Source of the DNA: Yamagishiella unicocca | Taxonomy: Eukaryota; Chlorophyta; Chlorophyceae; Chlamydomonadales; Volvocaceae | Direction: 5' to 3' | Assembly (NCBI GenBank): GCA_003116995.1 | Contig: BDSL01000076.1 | Coordinates: 186,001 to 250,000 of the forward strand | DNA length: 64,000 nt | Shown here: one piece after another, positions 1 to 12,700 of the stretch | Position numbering within the stretch: the stretch's first letter is position 1 | How the letters are laid out: every line of letters starts with the position of its first letter | The notes under the pieces: model-generated | The model's input: only the letters and a program-made list of their open reading frames with translations | Databases searched by the model: none | What the model was told of the DNA's origin: nothing | Made by a program: the position numbers and the translations under genes

Positions 1-202
1 AGCGGAGCACGTACGCACGTTGCCAACAGGTCAGCCAGATGCTGCGAAACCCGCTGTCGCCATTGTATATTACCGTAACCTTAGGTAAACTGACGGCAGG
101 TTGCGACAATTGGCTGCCGTACTACGTAGTAGGTGCAAGCCCCAATATGCCTTGGTGTCCCGAGCAGCAGCTTTTGTGAACCGACCCGTCCCGCACACCT
201 AC

Positions 203-2672
203 CTGTTGCTACTGCCCGTCCACAGCTCCAGGGGCGGCGCCAGCTGCAGGCTCAGGGTCAGACATGCGACGCCCGCAGCTGCCAAGTGCGAAAAAGTATT
301 AAACGGGACATCAACACGTCCAGCCAAAGCAGCTGCAAGAGCAGTCGCCGGCAGCCAAGCACCCCAGCCGTCCGCCACAGCCGCCCTGACTAGCAGTGGG
401 CAGGCAAGCTCTGCCGCAGCAGTCTGCAGGATAACGGGCAAGGTGGGCACGCCGCCAAACCCCGGGTTGTTTTCATAAACGGACGCGAATAGTCCGGACC
501 AAGCGGGGCCCGGTTCGCTCCCAGTCAGGACGGCCACCGCCGCCTCCGTTAGCCCCGGCAACTGCTGCCGCAGCTCCTCCGCCGTCACAGTGCCCTCCTT
601 GAGCAGTCCCGCAAACAGTTGCTGCAGTGCAGCCGCGCAGCCGCCTTCGGCGAAGTCCCGGGCCGTGCTTTCCAGTAGCGCCTTGGCGGCGGTCATCGCA
701 CTGGTGGCTAGAACCTGTCGCTCGGCCAAAGGCGCACCCAGAAGCGCCTTCGCGATTATCCTCTTTCCCAAGGTGCTCATGCTGCAATGGTCCAGCACCA
801 GCAGGGCGTGGAGGGCGCGGCTGGCTTCCTTGGGATCATCGAGCCGCAGCAGCGGCAGCAGAGCCGCCACACCGCCGCTGTCCACCACCTGGGCGGCGAT
901 GCGGCCCCAGAGGTTGTATTGCATGATAAAACCCTGCGCAATGCCCTTGGTGCTTTTACTAACCACACTGCACTCCACCAGCACGTTGGCCAGGCAGAAG
1001 AAGGCGTCCCTGGCAGGCGCGGTAAGCTGGATTGGGCCGTCGCCCTTCTGAGGAGTAGTGGTACGGATGCCGCCGCCTGCGCCACCGGGCACCTTGCTGC
1101 TGCTGCCGCTGCCTCCTGCACCGCCTGGCCCCCCGCTGCTGCTGCTGCCGACCTCCGCCCCAGTCGCCCCTCCTGGCACCTCCTGCGCGCCAGCCTCACT
1201 CAGCAGCTCCCGGGTGCTCGAGGCCGCCAGGCTTTTTACTATCGCGGCCACCGCGCCGGGCGTGTCCACCAGCGCAGTTGCAGCAGCATCAAAGTCTTCA
1301 CCCAGCCTGCACCGCTTCAGCACCTCAGCCAGGGCGGCCAGGGCCTCCGGGCCACCGCGGCCGCACGCCAGGCGGCCGGCCAGAGCGCCGGCAGCCCGGA
1401 TCAGCTGCGTGGGGCTCAGCATGTTGAGCGCCTCCGGGCGCAAGGCTGCAGAGGCGAGGGCCGCCTGCTCGTCCACACCGGCTGCCTGCTCGTCCACACC
1501 GGTCGCTTGCTCGGCCACACCGGCCACCTGCTCGGCCACACCCGCAGCAGCACCTGGAACCAACACGCCCCTCGCTGCTGGTTCCGCATCTCGGCGGCCC
1601 AGGGCTTCGGCCGCGCCGCTGGTGGTGTTGACGCAGCGGGCGAGCGCCTCCCGCACGATCTCTACAGTGCCGCCACCCTGCACACATACGCGCACGCATA
1701 TGCACGCAGCAGTCACGAGAGGGCGCCTGGAGGGGTGTTGATTGCACGCGTGGAGTGGCTAAAAACAGAGGTGCAAAGGAGCCAAGCATAACGTAAATGA
1801 ATGGATGACCTCATATGTACAAACATCCGTACGCACGTACTACATCTGGAGGACACGTGATCGGTCAGGCAATGTGCGGGGTGTTCCAGTTCGTACAAGC
1901 AATGCCAACAAAGAAGGCGCGAAGGCGCGCAGAAAATGTCAGCCGAGGTTAAATGCCCATAGGGCCCTAGCAAGTCTGCAAATCGTCGCTCGAAGGCGCA
2001 GATCGCAGGCGCTCGCAGGCTCGAAATCGAAAGGGCCAGCCATTGTTGACGTCATTTGGATTATCTGCGCAAGTACAACATGATACGGTTCGCCTGAAGC
2101 ACCCTCCCCCGGCCCCGTGTTCCGCCTCACCTTGCCCTGCCACGCCGCATCGTCGACGAGGGCAAATAGGGCTTCCACCGCCGCCGCTCGCACCGTGGCT
2201 GAGTCGGTGAGCTCGATGATGCGGCGCAGGCGACGCAGCACCAGCAGGTCATCCACGGCGGCTCGCAGCTTGCGGTGCGTGCACAGCGCCACCAGCGACT
2301 TGGCAGCTGCCGACTGCCGCTGGGCGGTGCTGGTGCCGATGCCCAGAACCTCCAGGCACAGCGCGATCGACTGCGTACAAGTGGAACCGCAAGCATGCGG
2401 CCAGGGAAGGGCACATGTCAGTAGCTCAGGACCTGCTGGGCGGGCATGGCTTAAGCTGGCTGGGGCTACGCTGCTTATATGCGTGCATCGCTTGTGAACG
2501 CTTTCAGAGGTGCGAAGGATGGGAGGTGGACGCGCACCCGAGACAAAACCGCCTGCTCGTCCAGAACCAGCTGCGGCAGGCGGTCCTCAAGCATGGCTTG
2601 CATCACGAGCGCACGGCTGCTGGGTCGCGGCGCATCCACCATGTTATAGCTGTCGCTGCCCGAGTCCGACAT
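203..2672 (-). CDS. Armadillo-like repeat protein, 5' part, continues past window start
   Basis: Three exons join in phase 0: 2672-2538 (ATG at 2672, starts MSDSGSDSYN), 2370-2131 and 1677-203, giving about 617 residues before a GTAGGT donor at 202, so the gene runs off the left edge. Splice sites are a GTGCGC donor at 2537, a GCAG acceptor before 2370, a GTGAGG donor at 2130 and a GCAG acceptor before 1677. The protein is Ala/Leu-rich with helical repeats such as GGVAALLPLLRLDDPKEASR and a segment around RRIIELTDSATVRAAAVEAL, typical of ARM/HEAT repeats that form protein-binding solenoids. A Gly/Ser linker lies near 1080-1200 and a small VDEQAAG-type repeat near 1466-1551. Many volvocine ARM-like proteins end in a MYND zinc finger; whether this one does cannot be seen. 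The intron 2131-1677 contains a dispersed repeat. The specific function is not recognised. Confidence 0.72.
1466..1551 (-). repeat. 21-bp coding minisatellite
   Basis: About four copies of a 21-bp unit lie inside the third exon of the ARM-like gene. They encode heptads of the type GVDEQAA / GVAEQAT. The unit length keeps the frame, so copy number can vary without breaking the protein. Confidence 0.7.
1767..2085. repeat. Dispersed repeat, intact copy (about 320 bp)
   Basis: This stretch sits in an intron of the ARM-like gene and is similar along its length to 3356-3440 plus 4615-4840. Shared landmarks include AGAGGTGCA near the left end, CGTACGCACGTA in the middle, GGTCAGGCA, and GGGCCAGCCATTGTTGAC near the right end. 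No protein or clear terminal repeat was seen, so it may be a non-autonomous element. Confidence 0.6.
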
Positions 2673-3355
2673 TGCGGACAGCACCGTATTCTCTGCGGAT
2701 CATGGGTGTGAAACGGTGAATCAAGGAACTGCCCTTGAGGCGAGGAGCATGGTTACAAATCGCATGCCGCAAAATAATTGTCGGAGCGAAGGACGGATGT
2801 ACATAGCGGGGGCAGCCAGGCAGCGCAGAGGAATTGGAAATCAAACTGCACGCGAAGATCTGGAAGGATGCGAAGAGATCGCCCGGCGATTCGGACCAAT
2901 TGACTACCGGTAGTGGAGCTTCGCATTAAGCGAACGTTGGCGAGTAAACGCTGGGCGGTGAACATACAACACACGTAGAAAGGTGTAGCCCATCCGGGAA
3001 ATACGCGCATGCTTTGGGACCTACTTACTATTGAAGAGATGAAACGGATGCAGCGCCAAGACGGTTAATGGCTCCTACTCATCTCAACCTTTTTACAGTA
3101 GCCAAAGTGTACACATTCATAAATACGTTGTTGAACACGCCCATTTAAACGCAGGGGTCTCGACAATGCTCCAGAACCATGGGTTTTTTCAACGAGGCAT
3201 GTGCTTATATACCTCTCCGACCGGCAGCTCGAACCGGCAACTTGAACCAGGTCGTCGTCTCGACTGATGATGCGCTTCTGCAGTGCGGCTGAATTTTATA
3301 ACACAATTCGATAAAACCCTAAAACCCTAAAACACACACATGGCTAACATAATAA
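2673..3355. other. Intergenic region, no gene seen
   Basis: Lies upstream of the ARM-like gene (minus strand), so it should hold that gene's promoter and 5' UTR, but no convincing motif was found. The only notable item is a short telomere-type repeat at 3312-3332. Confidence 0.4.
3312..3332. repeat. Short interstitial telomere-type repeat (CCCTAAAA)
   Basis: Two tandem copies of CCCTAAAA, preceded by a partial TAAAA. The Chlamydomonas telomere repeat is TTTTAGGG, whose complement is CCCTAAAA. A weaker reverse-orientation match (TTTTTAGGGTTTT) occurs near 40225. Two copies could be chance. Confidence 0.5.
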
Positions 3356-4840
3356 ATAGAGGTGCAGAGAAGGCATATAAATGAAGGAACGACCTCAGCT
3401 GAACATCTGTACGCACGTACGACATCCGGGAGAAACGATCTGGGAAGTTTTAGGAACTAAGGGTAGACAGCGGGTTAGAGAGTGGCAACGATGGAACCAA
3501 CGGGGAGCGAGGGTCTGGAACGATAGGAGAGAATGCGGCGCTGATTAGCAGGTAGGTGGAGGAAATGGGTTAGAAGCACAGGTCGTACAGCAGGCGTATT
3601 TTAGAGGGCAGGTCCAATGGTTGCAGAAGATCTTTCTGCGCAGGGTAGTTGGCGTTAGTTTGCCCCCGAACAGGCAACTATTTTACGACCGCTGCACAAC
3701 TTTTTGGGCACAGCAAGTGTTTGGGTTTTGGAAGTGCCTGAGCAAGCAGCCCTTGACACTTGCATCAGCAGCGCTGGAGGAAGACATTTTTGCGTGGTTA
3801 GGTTCGGGTCGCGCGACAAGCGGGCACGAGTACTTTGGGGCGGGTAAGGTGCTGCGGATTCATGGAACACTCGGGTACGACCCTCGGCAACATGTGCGCG
3901 GAACGTTAAGTAGTGCTGAAAAAGCCAAGGCGACAGTCGCTTTGGAGATCCCGTTTGACAAGCTGCTCGAGGAATTCAGGCCGCGCTTTTTGTTCGACTG
4001 GAGCTCAAGCGATCTTGATATGGATCCGTGGGGTTTTCCCGAGTTTGCAGAAGGAGAAGGGGTTCGCCGGAAGCCTGGCGTAACGGTGCGTCGCTATCCG
4101 AATTGGATGGGTGTCGCATATGCACGGCCCCCACGTGCACAAGAAAAAGCTAGGTCACCTGCGCGCGTTCATGCCTCGAAAGCACCACACGGTGCTGATG
4201 CGTCTCGATGTACGTCGTTTTGCACGTCGTCCGCGTAAGCCGTACCCTGAGAGGACAAGCCGAGTGTTGTTGTTGTAATTGTTACGGTGGGCTCCAGACC
4301 TTAAAAGTTTGTAGCTGGGATACAGTAGAAGGCTGGAGAAGACGAGTTTTATGTTCTTATTGAATGCCCCGTGTATGTATGAGCCTCTCAGGCGGGCTGC
4401 TGATTTTCTTTTAGGTCAGGATATGCAAAACTGATGACTAATTGGGATCAGTCGAAGCTGGGCAACCTTTTGGATCAGATTCAGAGAGCGCGAAGAGAGT
4501 CACCGCTGGAATGATCCGACTTACTGGTATTGGGTTTTTTATTTCCGCGCCCTTTGACGGAAGTCTGTTATGGGGGGGACACTTGTTAATGGCGAGAGCC
4601 AGTACGACATGCCATGTAATCTACATGACATGTAATGTTTGGTCAGGCATTGCGCGGGTGCTCCAGATCGCATAAGCAACGGCCAACGAAGAAGGCGCAA
4701 TAGCGCGCAAAAAATGTCAGTCTGTAGTTAAATTGTCCAGAAGCCCCTAGCACATACATGTGCTAATCGTTGCTCGAAAGCGCAGGTTTCGAAAAAGGGC
4801 CAGCCATTGTTGACTGTGTTTGGATTATTTGCGCAATGCT
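3356..4840. repeat. Dispersed repeat split by a LINE insertion
   Basis: The left piece (3356-3440) matches the first part of the repeat at 1767-2085, and the right piece (about 4615-4840) matches the rest, in the same orientation. The roughly 1.2 kb between them is a decayed non-LTR retrotransposon, so the arrangement is a nested insertion. Confidence 0.6.
3441..4614 (+). mobile_element. Decayed non-LTR retrotransposon (LINE), C-terminal part of RT polyprotein
   Basis: An open frame covers about 3621-4238 without a convincing ATG. After a frame change the reading continues as HLRAFMPRKHHTVLMRL (from about 4138), then, after further disruption, EDEFYVLIECPVY (about 4340-4378) and NWDQSKLGNLLDQIQ (about 4440-4484). 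An acidic stretch followed by a C-P-Y motif is typical of the region after the reverse transcriptase domain in LINE ORF2 proteins. Several frameshifts and stops show that it is dead. The 5' end, including the catalytic RT motifs, is absent. It interrupts a dispersed repeat. Confidence 0.6.
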
Positions 4841-6788
4841 CCTGGATACGCCTGGTCTAGCCTGGCTGCCAAACATGGGAAAAGGTGCCGAGACGACTCC
4901 GTACATAGCGCCGGACGTTAGCCAACGTTCCCATGATACCACATGTTGTGTCTAATGGCATTGGATTAGACGCAGCCGACGCGGAGGGGGACGGGGTGGG
5001 TGCAAACGCATTGCTGGGCCAATTGGCGAGGCGTTAAGAAACACCGAAATTGTGTTCCTGACAAACATAGCACCTCGTCAGCGCACTGCCAGGAGAATAA
5101 CGTGAAAGCGTGCAAGTTACGTCCCCGTAGGGCCATTAATAGCCCCTATTGCAGCGTAGGTCGCAGTAGGTGAGTAACATGACGCGCACAGCAGTGCAGC
5201 CTCTTCTCCCACTGACATGCGATGCCCCTAGTGCCGGTTCTGTTCCGCCCGTTAGCCATTCGCCGCCCCATAAACGCCCCTCCAAGGACTCGTTCAGGGC
5301 GGCAGGGTATGGCCGCTGCTGCAGCACGAGTGGTGACACGCCACGCAGTGGGTGGGCGAGGAGCAATGTGGTGCGCAAAAGTGCAGCCTCCTCTCTCACT
5401 GCTCACCTGGTATGCATGATGTCCTTAGCGCTGCTGCTAGACCCGCCCTTGCCCCCACTGTAGCACCTGCTACTGCTGCGGTTGCGCCCTTGCCGGTACT
5501 GTACCGGCATGTGCTCCCTAGCCCAGACCATGCTCCGCAGTCGGGGGCCGCTGTGGTTGCTGCTGCAGTTGAGCCCAAGCTGGCAGGTGGTTGGGTGGCT
5601 GTACCCCGTGCCCTACCGCGCGCCGCAGTTGGCCCCTCCCCACGGTGCTGCACATAAGCTGCGATTGCGCGCTTGCCGGTACAGTAGGCGCATGGGCACC
5701 AGAGACCCCGCCTCGCTCCGCACTTGGGGGCCGCTGCATCTGCTGCTGCGGTTGCGCCTGTGCCGCTCCGTTTTGTAACAGTGCAGCCGTGTCCAAGACC
5801 CCGCGGTAAGCTTGCATAGATACCGCAGGAGCTCCTCGCCAGAATGCAGCGCATCCGCAAGCGCCAGTCTAACCTCCTGCTGCATGTAATCGCCAGACGC
5901 AGCGCGCAGGCATTGCACAGCTACCCCACACTCCTGCGTCGCAATAAGCGACGGAGCACGGGGTCCAGAATGGGGGGCATCAAAGAAAGCGGAGGGGGAT
6001 TCAATTGCACCCGTGTAATAGGCCGGGGGTACAGGGGGGAGCCCTTGGTACCGAACGTTACGACTTCCCACGTGTCTATTGCTAGTCCCTTTAGTATAGC
6101 AGTAAGAGCGCCCCCCCTCACCTCGTCGATTAGATACACCATGCGTGCAGTGACGCTGGTAAGGGAGAAGGTCTGCCGCTGCCGCCGTCTGTACCGGTAA
6201 CTGACGGTGCTGTTCGCTGCTGTGCACACCCCCGGAATGACGTCCTGTTCTGAGCACATCATTTTTTCTTGTGTTAAATGATTACGAGGGTAAGCAGGTC
6301 AAGTTAAGGACTGGTGCACGCGCGCGGCAGCGGTGCTTGCCGATGCGTCAAACAAAGTCAACCCTACGGTCGTCGAGAGCGACCCGCGGCCACAGCGTTG
6401 CGCCAGCTATAAGAAGTTCAAACAATAACTAAATACCGAATGTCGTGTGGCAAGAGTAGCGGTGCATGCCCTAGTCGGCCAGAGCGTAACAGGCAAAACA
6501 AGAAATGATGCCGGGACAGGATGATAGCGCCGTATTAGGAGGGTACATACGTAACAGGCCTATACGTATATGAGCTTAGCCTACATTTTGTGCTTACTCC
6601 GTACCGTGCAGGCAAGCCCCAAACCGTATGGAACATCCGGTGTACGGATGACATCATAGCGGGCATAAGCGTTGAATCCCATGGAACATCCATAGAAATG
6701 TATGTCACGGGTCCTTGCACGTCACAGTTGCCGCGCCGCGAACTGCGCCATGGCGCCGCCCAAGCAGCATGCTGTGCCGCTCGCTTAG
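4841..6788. other. Region upstream of copy A, no confident exon
   Basis: No exon can be supported, although further 5' exons and the promoter of copy A must lie here because its first recognised exon begins at an acceptor. Two imperfect copies of a roughly 180-bp unit occur (about 5481-5660 and 5661-5780), sharing TTGCCGGTAC and GGGGGCCGCTG landmarks. DNA similarity to the region upstream of copy C extends a short way left of 6789, to about 6715. Confidence 0.4.
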
Positions 6789-9700
6789 TATCCGAGTGAT
6801 CTTGGACGCAATCCTGTCGGAGGCCAACATACCCCGTGCCGTTTCCTGGTATATCCCATTGTTGCGCCCGCAACAAACCCTAACGTCGCGGCTCGTTTCA
6901 TGGCAGCGGCGGTTGACGCCGGCATAGCTCCTCGGTGCGAGCAGGAGGCGCTCCTGACCAGCCTGTACGGCTTCGGGCACACGCCGGCCAGCCGGCTGCA
7001 GGCCTTTGCGCATGTACGCGCCTTGTGCGCTTTGTTCGAGCGGTTCACCAAGCAGGCGCTTTGGCAGGTGCGGCGGCACGTGGAGGGGGGGGCCGGAGGA
7101 TGTGGCGGTACGTGGAAGGGCGGTTGCAAAAGCGACCCCGGGGGCCGGGAGAAGAATCCGGCGGCATGTCGAAGGCGGGCAGCAATTTTGTTTGCTCTGG
7201 GCTCGATGCGCGCAACACCAGCCGCCGCCCGGTCTCATCATGCCCAGCCGCCCGATCCTCATCATGCCAACTACCCTCATCATACCAACTACCCTCATCA
7301 TATCTAGTATCCTCATCATACCAACTACCCTCATCATATCTAGTATCCTCATCATACCAACTGCCCTCATCATACCAACTACCCTCATCATACCAACTAC
7401 CGTCATCATACCAACTACCGAAACACCAGCTAACCGTGTGCTGTACACTATCTACCCTAAGCACGTACGCTGGCCGCCGCCTGTCAGCAGGGAAATACAC
7501 CAGGGCAACAGTTACTACTACCAGGGCGAGATGGTGATGACGCTGGCGGTGTTGCTCGCATCTGGGCGGCAGGGCTGGCGGGCGATGACTTGCGGGCTCT
7601 CTCTGCGTCAGCAGTGGCCTTGAGGTCATCCTGGTTGTCTTGGTTTCCCGAGTACGGCTGCGCGCTTCTGGGTCTGAGATGCGCTCCCAAGGATGAGGAT
7701 GTGCGGTCTCGACCCGGCGACCTGATGATGCACCTCATCGGGCTGGACGAGTGGAAATTTCGGTTGCACAGGTGCGGTTAGGTCTCGGCGCGATCCGTCG
7801 GCTGTCCTATCTCCATCGAATTGAAAACTGTATCTGTAGGCGAGCTAGGGTGCATGCGAGACGGAACAGGAGCAGTGCGTAGCTACCTGTGTGTGTGAGA
7901 AGGGAATATGCCTGCTCCACGTCCAGATGGTTCTACCTCTTGGTCTGGAACCCACTGTAACCGTTACAACAACGTCCCGACCGAGCAAGTACCCGTGCGC
8001 CCGTACGTGTCAGTGTGGTAGCGGTGTTACGTCTCATTGGTTGTAGTGCACGTGAAGCCGGCGGCATATGGTATTTTCATCATCCGGTTTACCACGGACT
8101 GATGGTGCTGTATGTACGTGTAATATGGCAGCTGGTTAGGGGCTGTTTGCTTCTTGCTTAAATGCGTTGCCGTATCGTACTGTGGTCGCAATCTGTCGTT
8201 TGTACGGCCACTGAAGTCTTTGCCGTGCCTCGCATCCAACTTTAATCCTTGCGCCCACACAACCTTAAGAATACGTACGTGCTCAACCTTTATTACGGAC
8301 AACTTGAATGGTACTGGTATCCCAAACCGCTTTTGGCTTCGTCAATAAGCGACGTCTCCCTTCATAACACACACCTTCTGATGGCTGGGCTATATTATCA
8401 TGATACTGCAATCGCGAATACGTGCATGCGCTTGACGCCTGCTATGCTCCCGCCCTTGACCAATGCTCTACGCGCCATGCTGCCGTACGTGCCCACCGCA
8501 GCACCCAGCAGCACATCCAGCACACCGCCGAGGCCTGCGGTCACAGCGCCCTGTTCTGCGGCACCCTCGCGGCCGAACAACATGGCTCGCTGCTCGCCCG
8601 AGTCCGCCAGCTCGAGGCTGAGGCGCTCCGGCAGCGCCAAAGCAACAACCATAACGGTTTCCAACGAACACCCGCCTTCATCCACGCGGCCGTCTGCAAG
8701 GCCCTGTCCGAGATTGCGGCCACCGGCCACTGTGGGGACGGGGGCTCCAACCAGCAGACCGTGCCCCGGGGTGGCTTCAGCGACGTGGGGCAGCACACCG
8801 GTGGTGACACGGTCCGCGACACCTGCTGGCCGTTGGTCAGAGCAGTGATCCAGGTATGTAGCGGAGGGCCAAGGCAGTGACTCAAGACGCGGATAAAGAT
8901 ATATATGTTGCAGGGTCGGTACATTGTTTGGTTACTGGGGCAGGGCGGGTGCGCAAGCCTCGGCACTGTCCGGTAGGTGCTCGCTGTCTGGGTTATCAAT
9001 AATGTTGTGTTGAGAATGGGATTTACTGGAATACCAGCCGCAGTCGGGGTCCGTGTACCGGTGCGTGCGGGTGTCGGTCCCGGATACTTAGATGGGACGG
9101 ATGCTGGCAAAATGTCTAGCCAGGTATTCGGATGCTAGGGAAGTTTCTGGCGAGGTGTTCGAGGTCACGCGCATGGCGTTGCGTTGCATCTTCACTGTCG
9201 TCACGACAGCAGGATTGAGGTCCCTCCCTCCCTCATTGCCTGGAACACAGGTCTTCCTGGAGCACGATGATGTTTCATCTTGCGGCGGCGGCACTAGCAG
9301 CCCTCAGCCCAACGGCAGCAGTACCCGCCCGCAGCAGCCCCCAGCGCTGCTGTTCCGCCAGGCTATGGCGCACATGGACCTCTGGCTGCTGCGCCGCCAG
9401 CTGCGCCTCATGCAGCCCACCTCCGCCACGCCGCTCATGCTGATGGCGACCATGCAGATGCTGGGTGCAGCCGCTGCCAAGGCGGCGGCGTTGGCGGACG
9501 ACGGGTACGACATGTCGGCTTTTACGGCAGCCTGCTTGGCCGCAGAGAAGCACCTGCGCGCTCTGGCTGGCGAGCGGGCCCTCCTGGCGGCCCGGCCGTA
9601 TGAGCTGCCTGTTGCGGAGTCGCCAGCACTGCTGGGCACACACTCACCCCCCGTCGGTGTCCTTCCAGAGGTGCTAGCGCCACGTGTGGAGGAGAATGGG

Positions 9701-12700
9701 CTGGTGGCAGCCCAGCAGCGAGCTGCCCGCAACCTGGGCTCGCTGTCTTTGCTGGCTGATGGTGCGCCAGCAGGTGCTCTTGCGTCCTTTGGCCAGACCC
9801 TGGCCTTCCTGTCGCTGCCGCAGTGTGCTAATTGCAGCAGCGACGTGGCTGCTCAGCTGGTTCTCCGCAGCGTAGAGCGGGAGCTGTTCAAGCGAGCCGC
9901 GCTTGGCTTCGACGACCTGGCCAACCAGCTCAGCCACGACGAGGTGGCGGCGCTGGAGGGGGTGGTGGACGCCTACCGCGCAGCAGTGCAGCGCTTCCTG
10001 CAGACGCCAGCCAGCCAGGCGGTCATGCGCGTGGGGCTGTGCAGCCGGGAGGTGCTGGTGGTGTGGGTTGCCTACTGCCTGATGCACCAGGCCGCAAGCA
10101 GGGAGCACCCCATCGTGCGTCGGTACGGCGTTTTTGGGACCCACCACGAGCTGCGGCACCTGGTGCTGTCGGACCGGGCTGCCGTCGACGCCGCGCTCAG
10201 TGTCAGCGCCTACCTGCAGAGCCGCGCGGTTCCGGGAAGGGAGCTGTTCTCTTTGCGCGATGACGGCAGCGCCACTATGTCCATGGCGCAGGAGTTCGCG
10301 CTGGGTTGCCCGCGGCTGCAAGGCATTTGGGCTTCGGAGCGGGCGGATGCGGAGGCCAGGGTGCAGGGCCACTGGGCTGAGGTGCGGCGCAAGCAGCAGC
10401 TGGCGGTGCAGCTACGGGAAACCCTAAGAGCTCTCAAAGCGGAGGCTACGGGGCTAAAAACAAAGCTGCGTGAGCATAATGACAGGCTGAGGAGTGCGGA
10501 GTCCTTATATCGTGCGTCCAATTTGGATTACATCCGGCAGGACATCTCCGCTGTACAGCAACAGTTGAATACCAACAGGCAGCAACAGTGTAGCGCCCAA
10601 GCTCATCTGTCGGAAGCAGAGAAGGCCCCTCCGCCAGTCATCCAGCCCCTGCCCAGCATTGAGGGCCTGGCCTACACCTGGCTATTCTTCCTACACATGC
10701 CACCCCTGTTCCGCCACCTGTCCCGGTCCAGCTTCCTGGCTCAGCAGATGTTGCTTCCGCGCCCGTGCAGTGCGAACATGACCGCCGCGATCGCCGTAGA
10801 CGATCTTCGTACATCGCTCGTACAGCACTACAACACACAGCGACAAGTGCGTACTTACTACCCGTACCTAGCACAACCGCTCAGCGGTGCGGACGGCAAA
10901 GTCATGCTGTGGTCATGGAGGGCGCCACCGCAACCCAATGACATAGGGCCCAAGCATGTCGACGCGTGCCGTACCACTTCGGACGGTGTGTGGCACCCGA
11001 ACTCCCTGGCTCCCACCATGGCTTGGAGCGGCAGCGGCTCTGTGGCCGACCAGGGCCAGGGCTTTCCAAGTTACTTCAACCCCTTCGCAGCCGTCGATGT
11101 GAGGCTGGTAGAGCTGTACTTCACGGAGCAGCTGCCGGCAGATTCGGCTTCGCTGCAGTGGGCCATGCACGTGCGCGCCACAGCGGCCGCGACCCCTCCC
11201 GAAAGAGGGAACCTGGCGGTAGCACAGCAGGGTGAGTGGGGCGCGGTAAGGGTAAAGCAGGCAGTCGTTACGGTCTGGTTGGCCGAAATGATACCCTGAG
11301 GTAGCTATAAATAGAGCGGCTCGAGTCGGACATCGTACACGTGTTTTTCGTGATGACGGTTACACAGAAGGGTGAATGCCGAATCAGTTTGTTTGGTTAT
11401 GGAGGCCATTCCGATGATGTTTCTCATGAGAGACAGCACATGTATGCTCCCTGTTTGTTCTCGTACATGGTGCTTGTAAAGCATAGCGCGGTAGTAAGCT
11501 AGCACTGTGAGCGAACCGTAAATGAACCGCTAGATAGTAACAAGCAGCTTTACAACTTTCTAACCTCTTTCCTTCATCGGAGCGTGGATATTATATTTGG
11601 GATTAGTAGTACGGTCCCTGATACGGTGGTTTAAAAATGCTCGCTTGTCGAGTCGGCCCTAGGCGGCATCCTTGATTGATTGGGTATGGCTTTACTTTGC
11701 GCTCCTGCCGCCTCCCTCCCCTTGCCTCCAGACGCCCGGCCCAGCTGGCTGCCCAAGCCCGCCTACCTGGAGTACGGCACACTGCGCGCCTACCCGCTCC
11801 GCCAGCTGAGGCGCCTGTGCGCCGCCCTGCACGACCGCACCCTCCCGCTGGACCGGCCGGCGGTGCAGGTGCTGGTACGGCAGGCGCTGTACCACATCGG
11901 CACGCTCACTGACGACCGCCCGCCCCGGCTATTGTGGCGCACGGGCTGGGAGCAGGAGCGCGACGTGCTTCCCACGCTGTGCCGAGAGCTGGCGGCGCTT
12001 GCGGAGGAGCTGGAGCAGACCCCGCGCGAGCACGAGGCGGTGCTGCTGCTGGGGGAGGTGGCCGCCTTCCTCTCCGACTGGCACCCTCCCTGTGGTCCGG
12101 TCGCCCGCCGCTTCGCTTCCATGACTAGCCGAGTGGCGGACCAGCTGGAGCCGCAGCTGGCAGCCAGCAGCGAAAACATGGAACTGTCTGCGGAGCTGCT
12201 GGCCAAGCAGTGCCGCTGGCGGTGCATGGCGTTGGCGTGTTTCGGAGCCGGCCCCATTGGTGATGATGACGTGGGCGTGATGCTACAGCTGATGGTGCTG
12301 ATCAACCACGGCCACGTGTTTCTGCAGAACCCTCAGCTCCGGGGGGCTCTGGAGCCGCTGTTCGTGCGCGTTCACAACATCATGGCCTGCCGTGTAGAGA
12401 CGCTGGTGCGGGTCTCGGAGCAGCAGCAGCATCTCCTGACGGCCGCCGTTGCTTGTGTGCTGCAGCAGCGCACACCACGTGTCCTATCTTGGCAACGGCT
12501 GGCCGGTACGGCGAGCTTCGAGGCGATCTCCAGCGACGGCCGGCTATTTTCCATCAATGTGTTGGACGGCACGGTACTGTTCGACGGCTGGCCGCCCAGC
12601 CGGTTGCCTAAAGAGGTCACCAACCACCCGCTGTACCGCCGCACCTTTGGCGGCTGGAATTTCGAGGTGGCGCTCACTGGACAGGGCGTGTTGAAGTCGC

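Noticed and set aside
101..478. Plus-strand ORF at the left edge.
   Set aside because: Antisense to the ARM-like exon, with no splice or domain support.
4266..4300. Similarity of this stretch to the LINE tail (inverted).
   Set aside because: It falls inside the coding continuation of the decayed LINE (reading ..CYGGLQTL..), so a chance or distant resemblance is more likely than a separate insertion.
8398..8796. A 132-residue minus-strand ORF opposite the third exon of copy A, also open in copy C and protein-like.
   Set aside because: Between A and C the plus-strand frame has fewer amino-acid changes than the minus-strand frame, and the plus strand has matching splice sites and phases.
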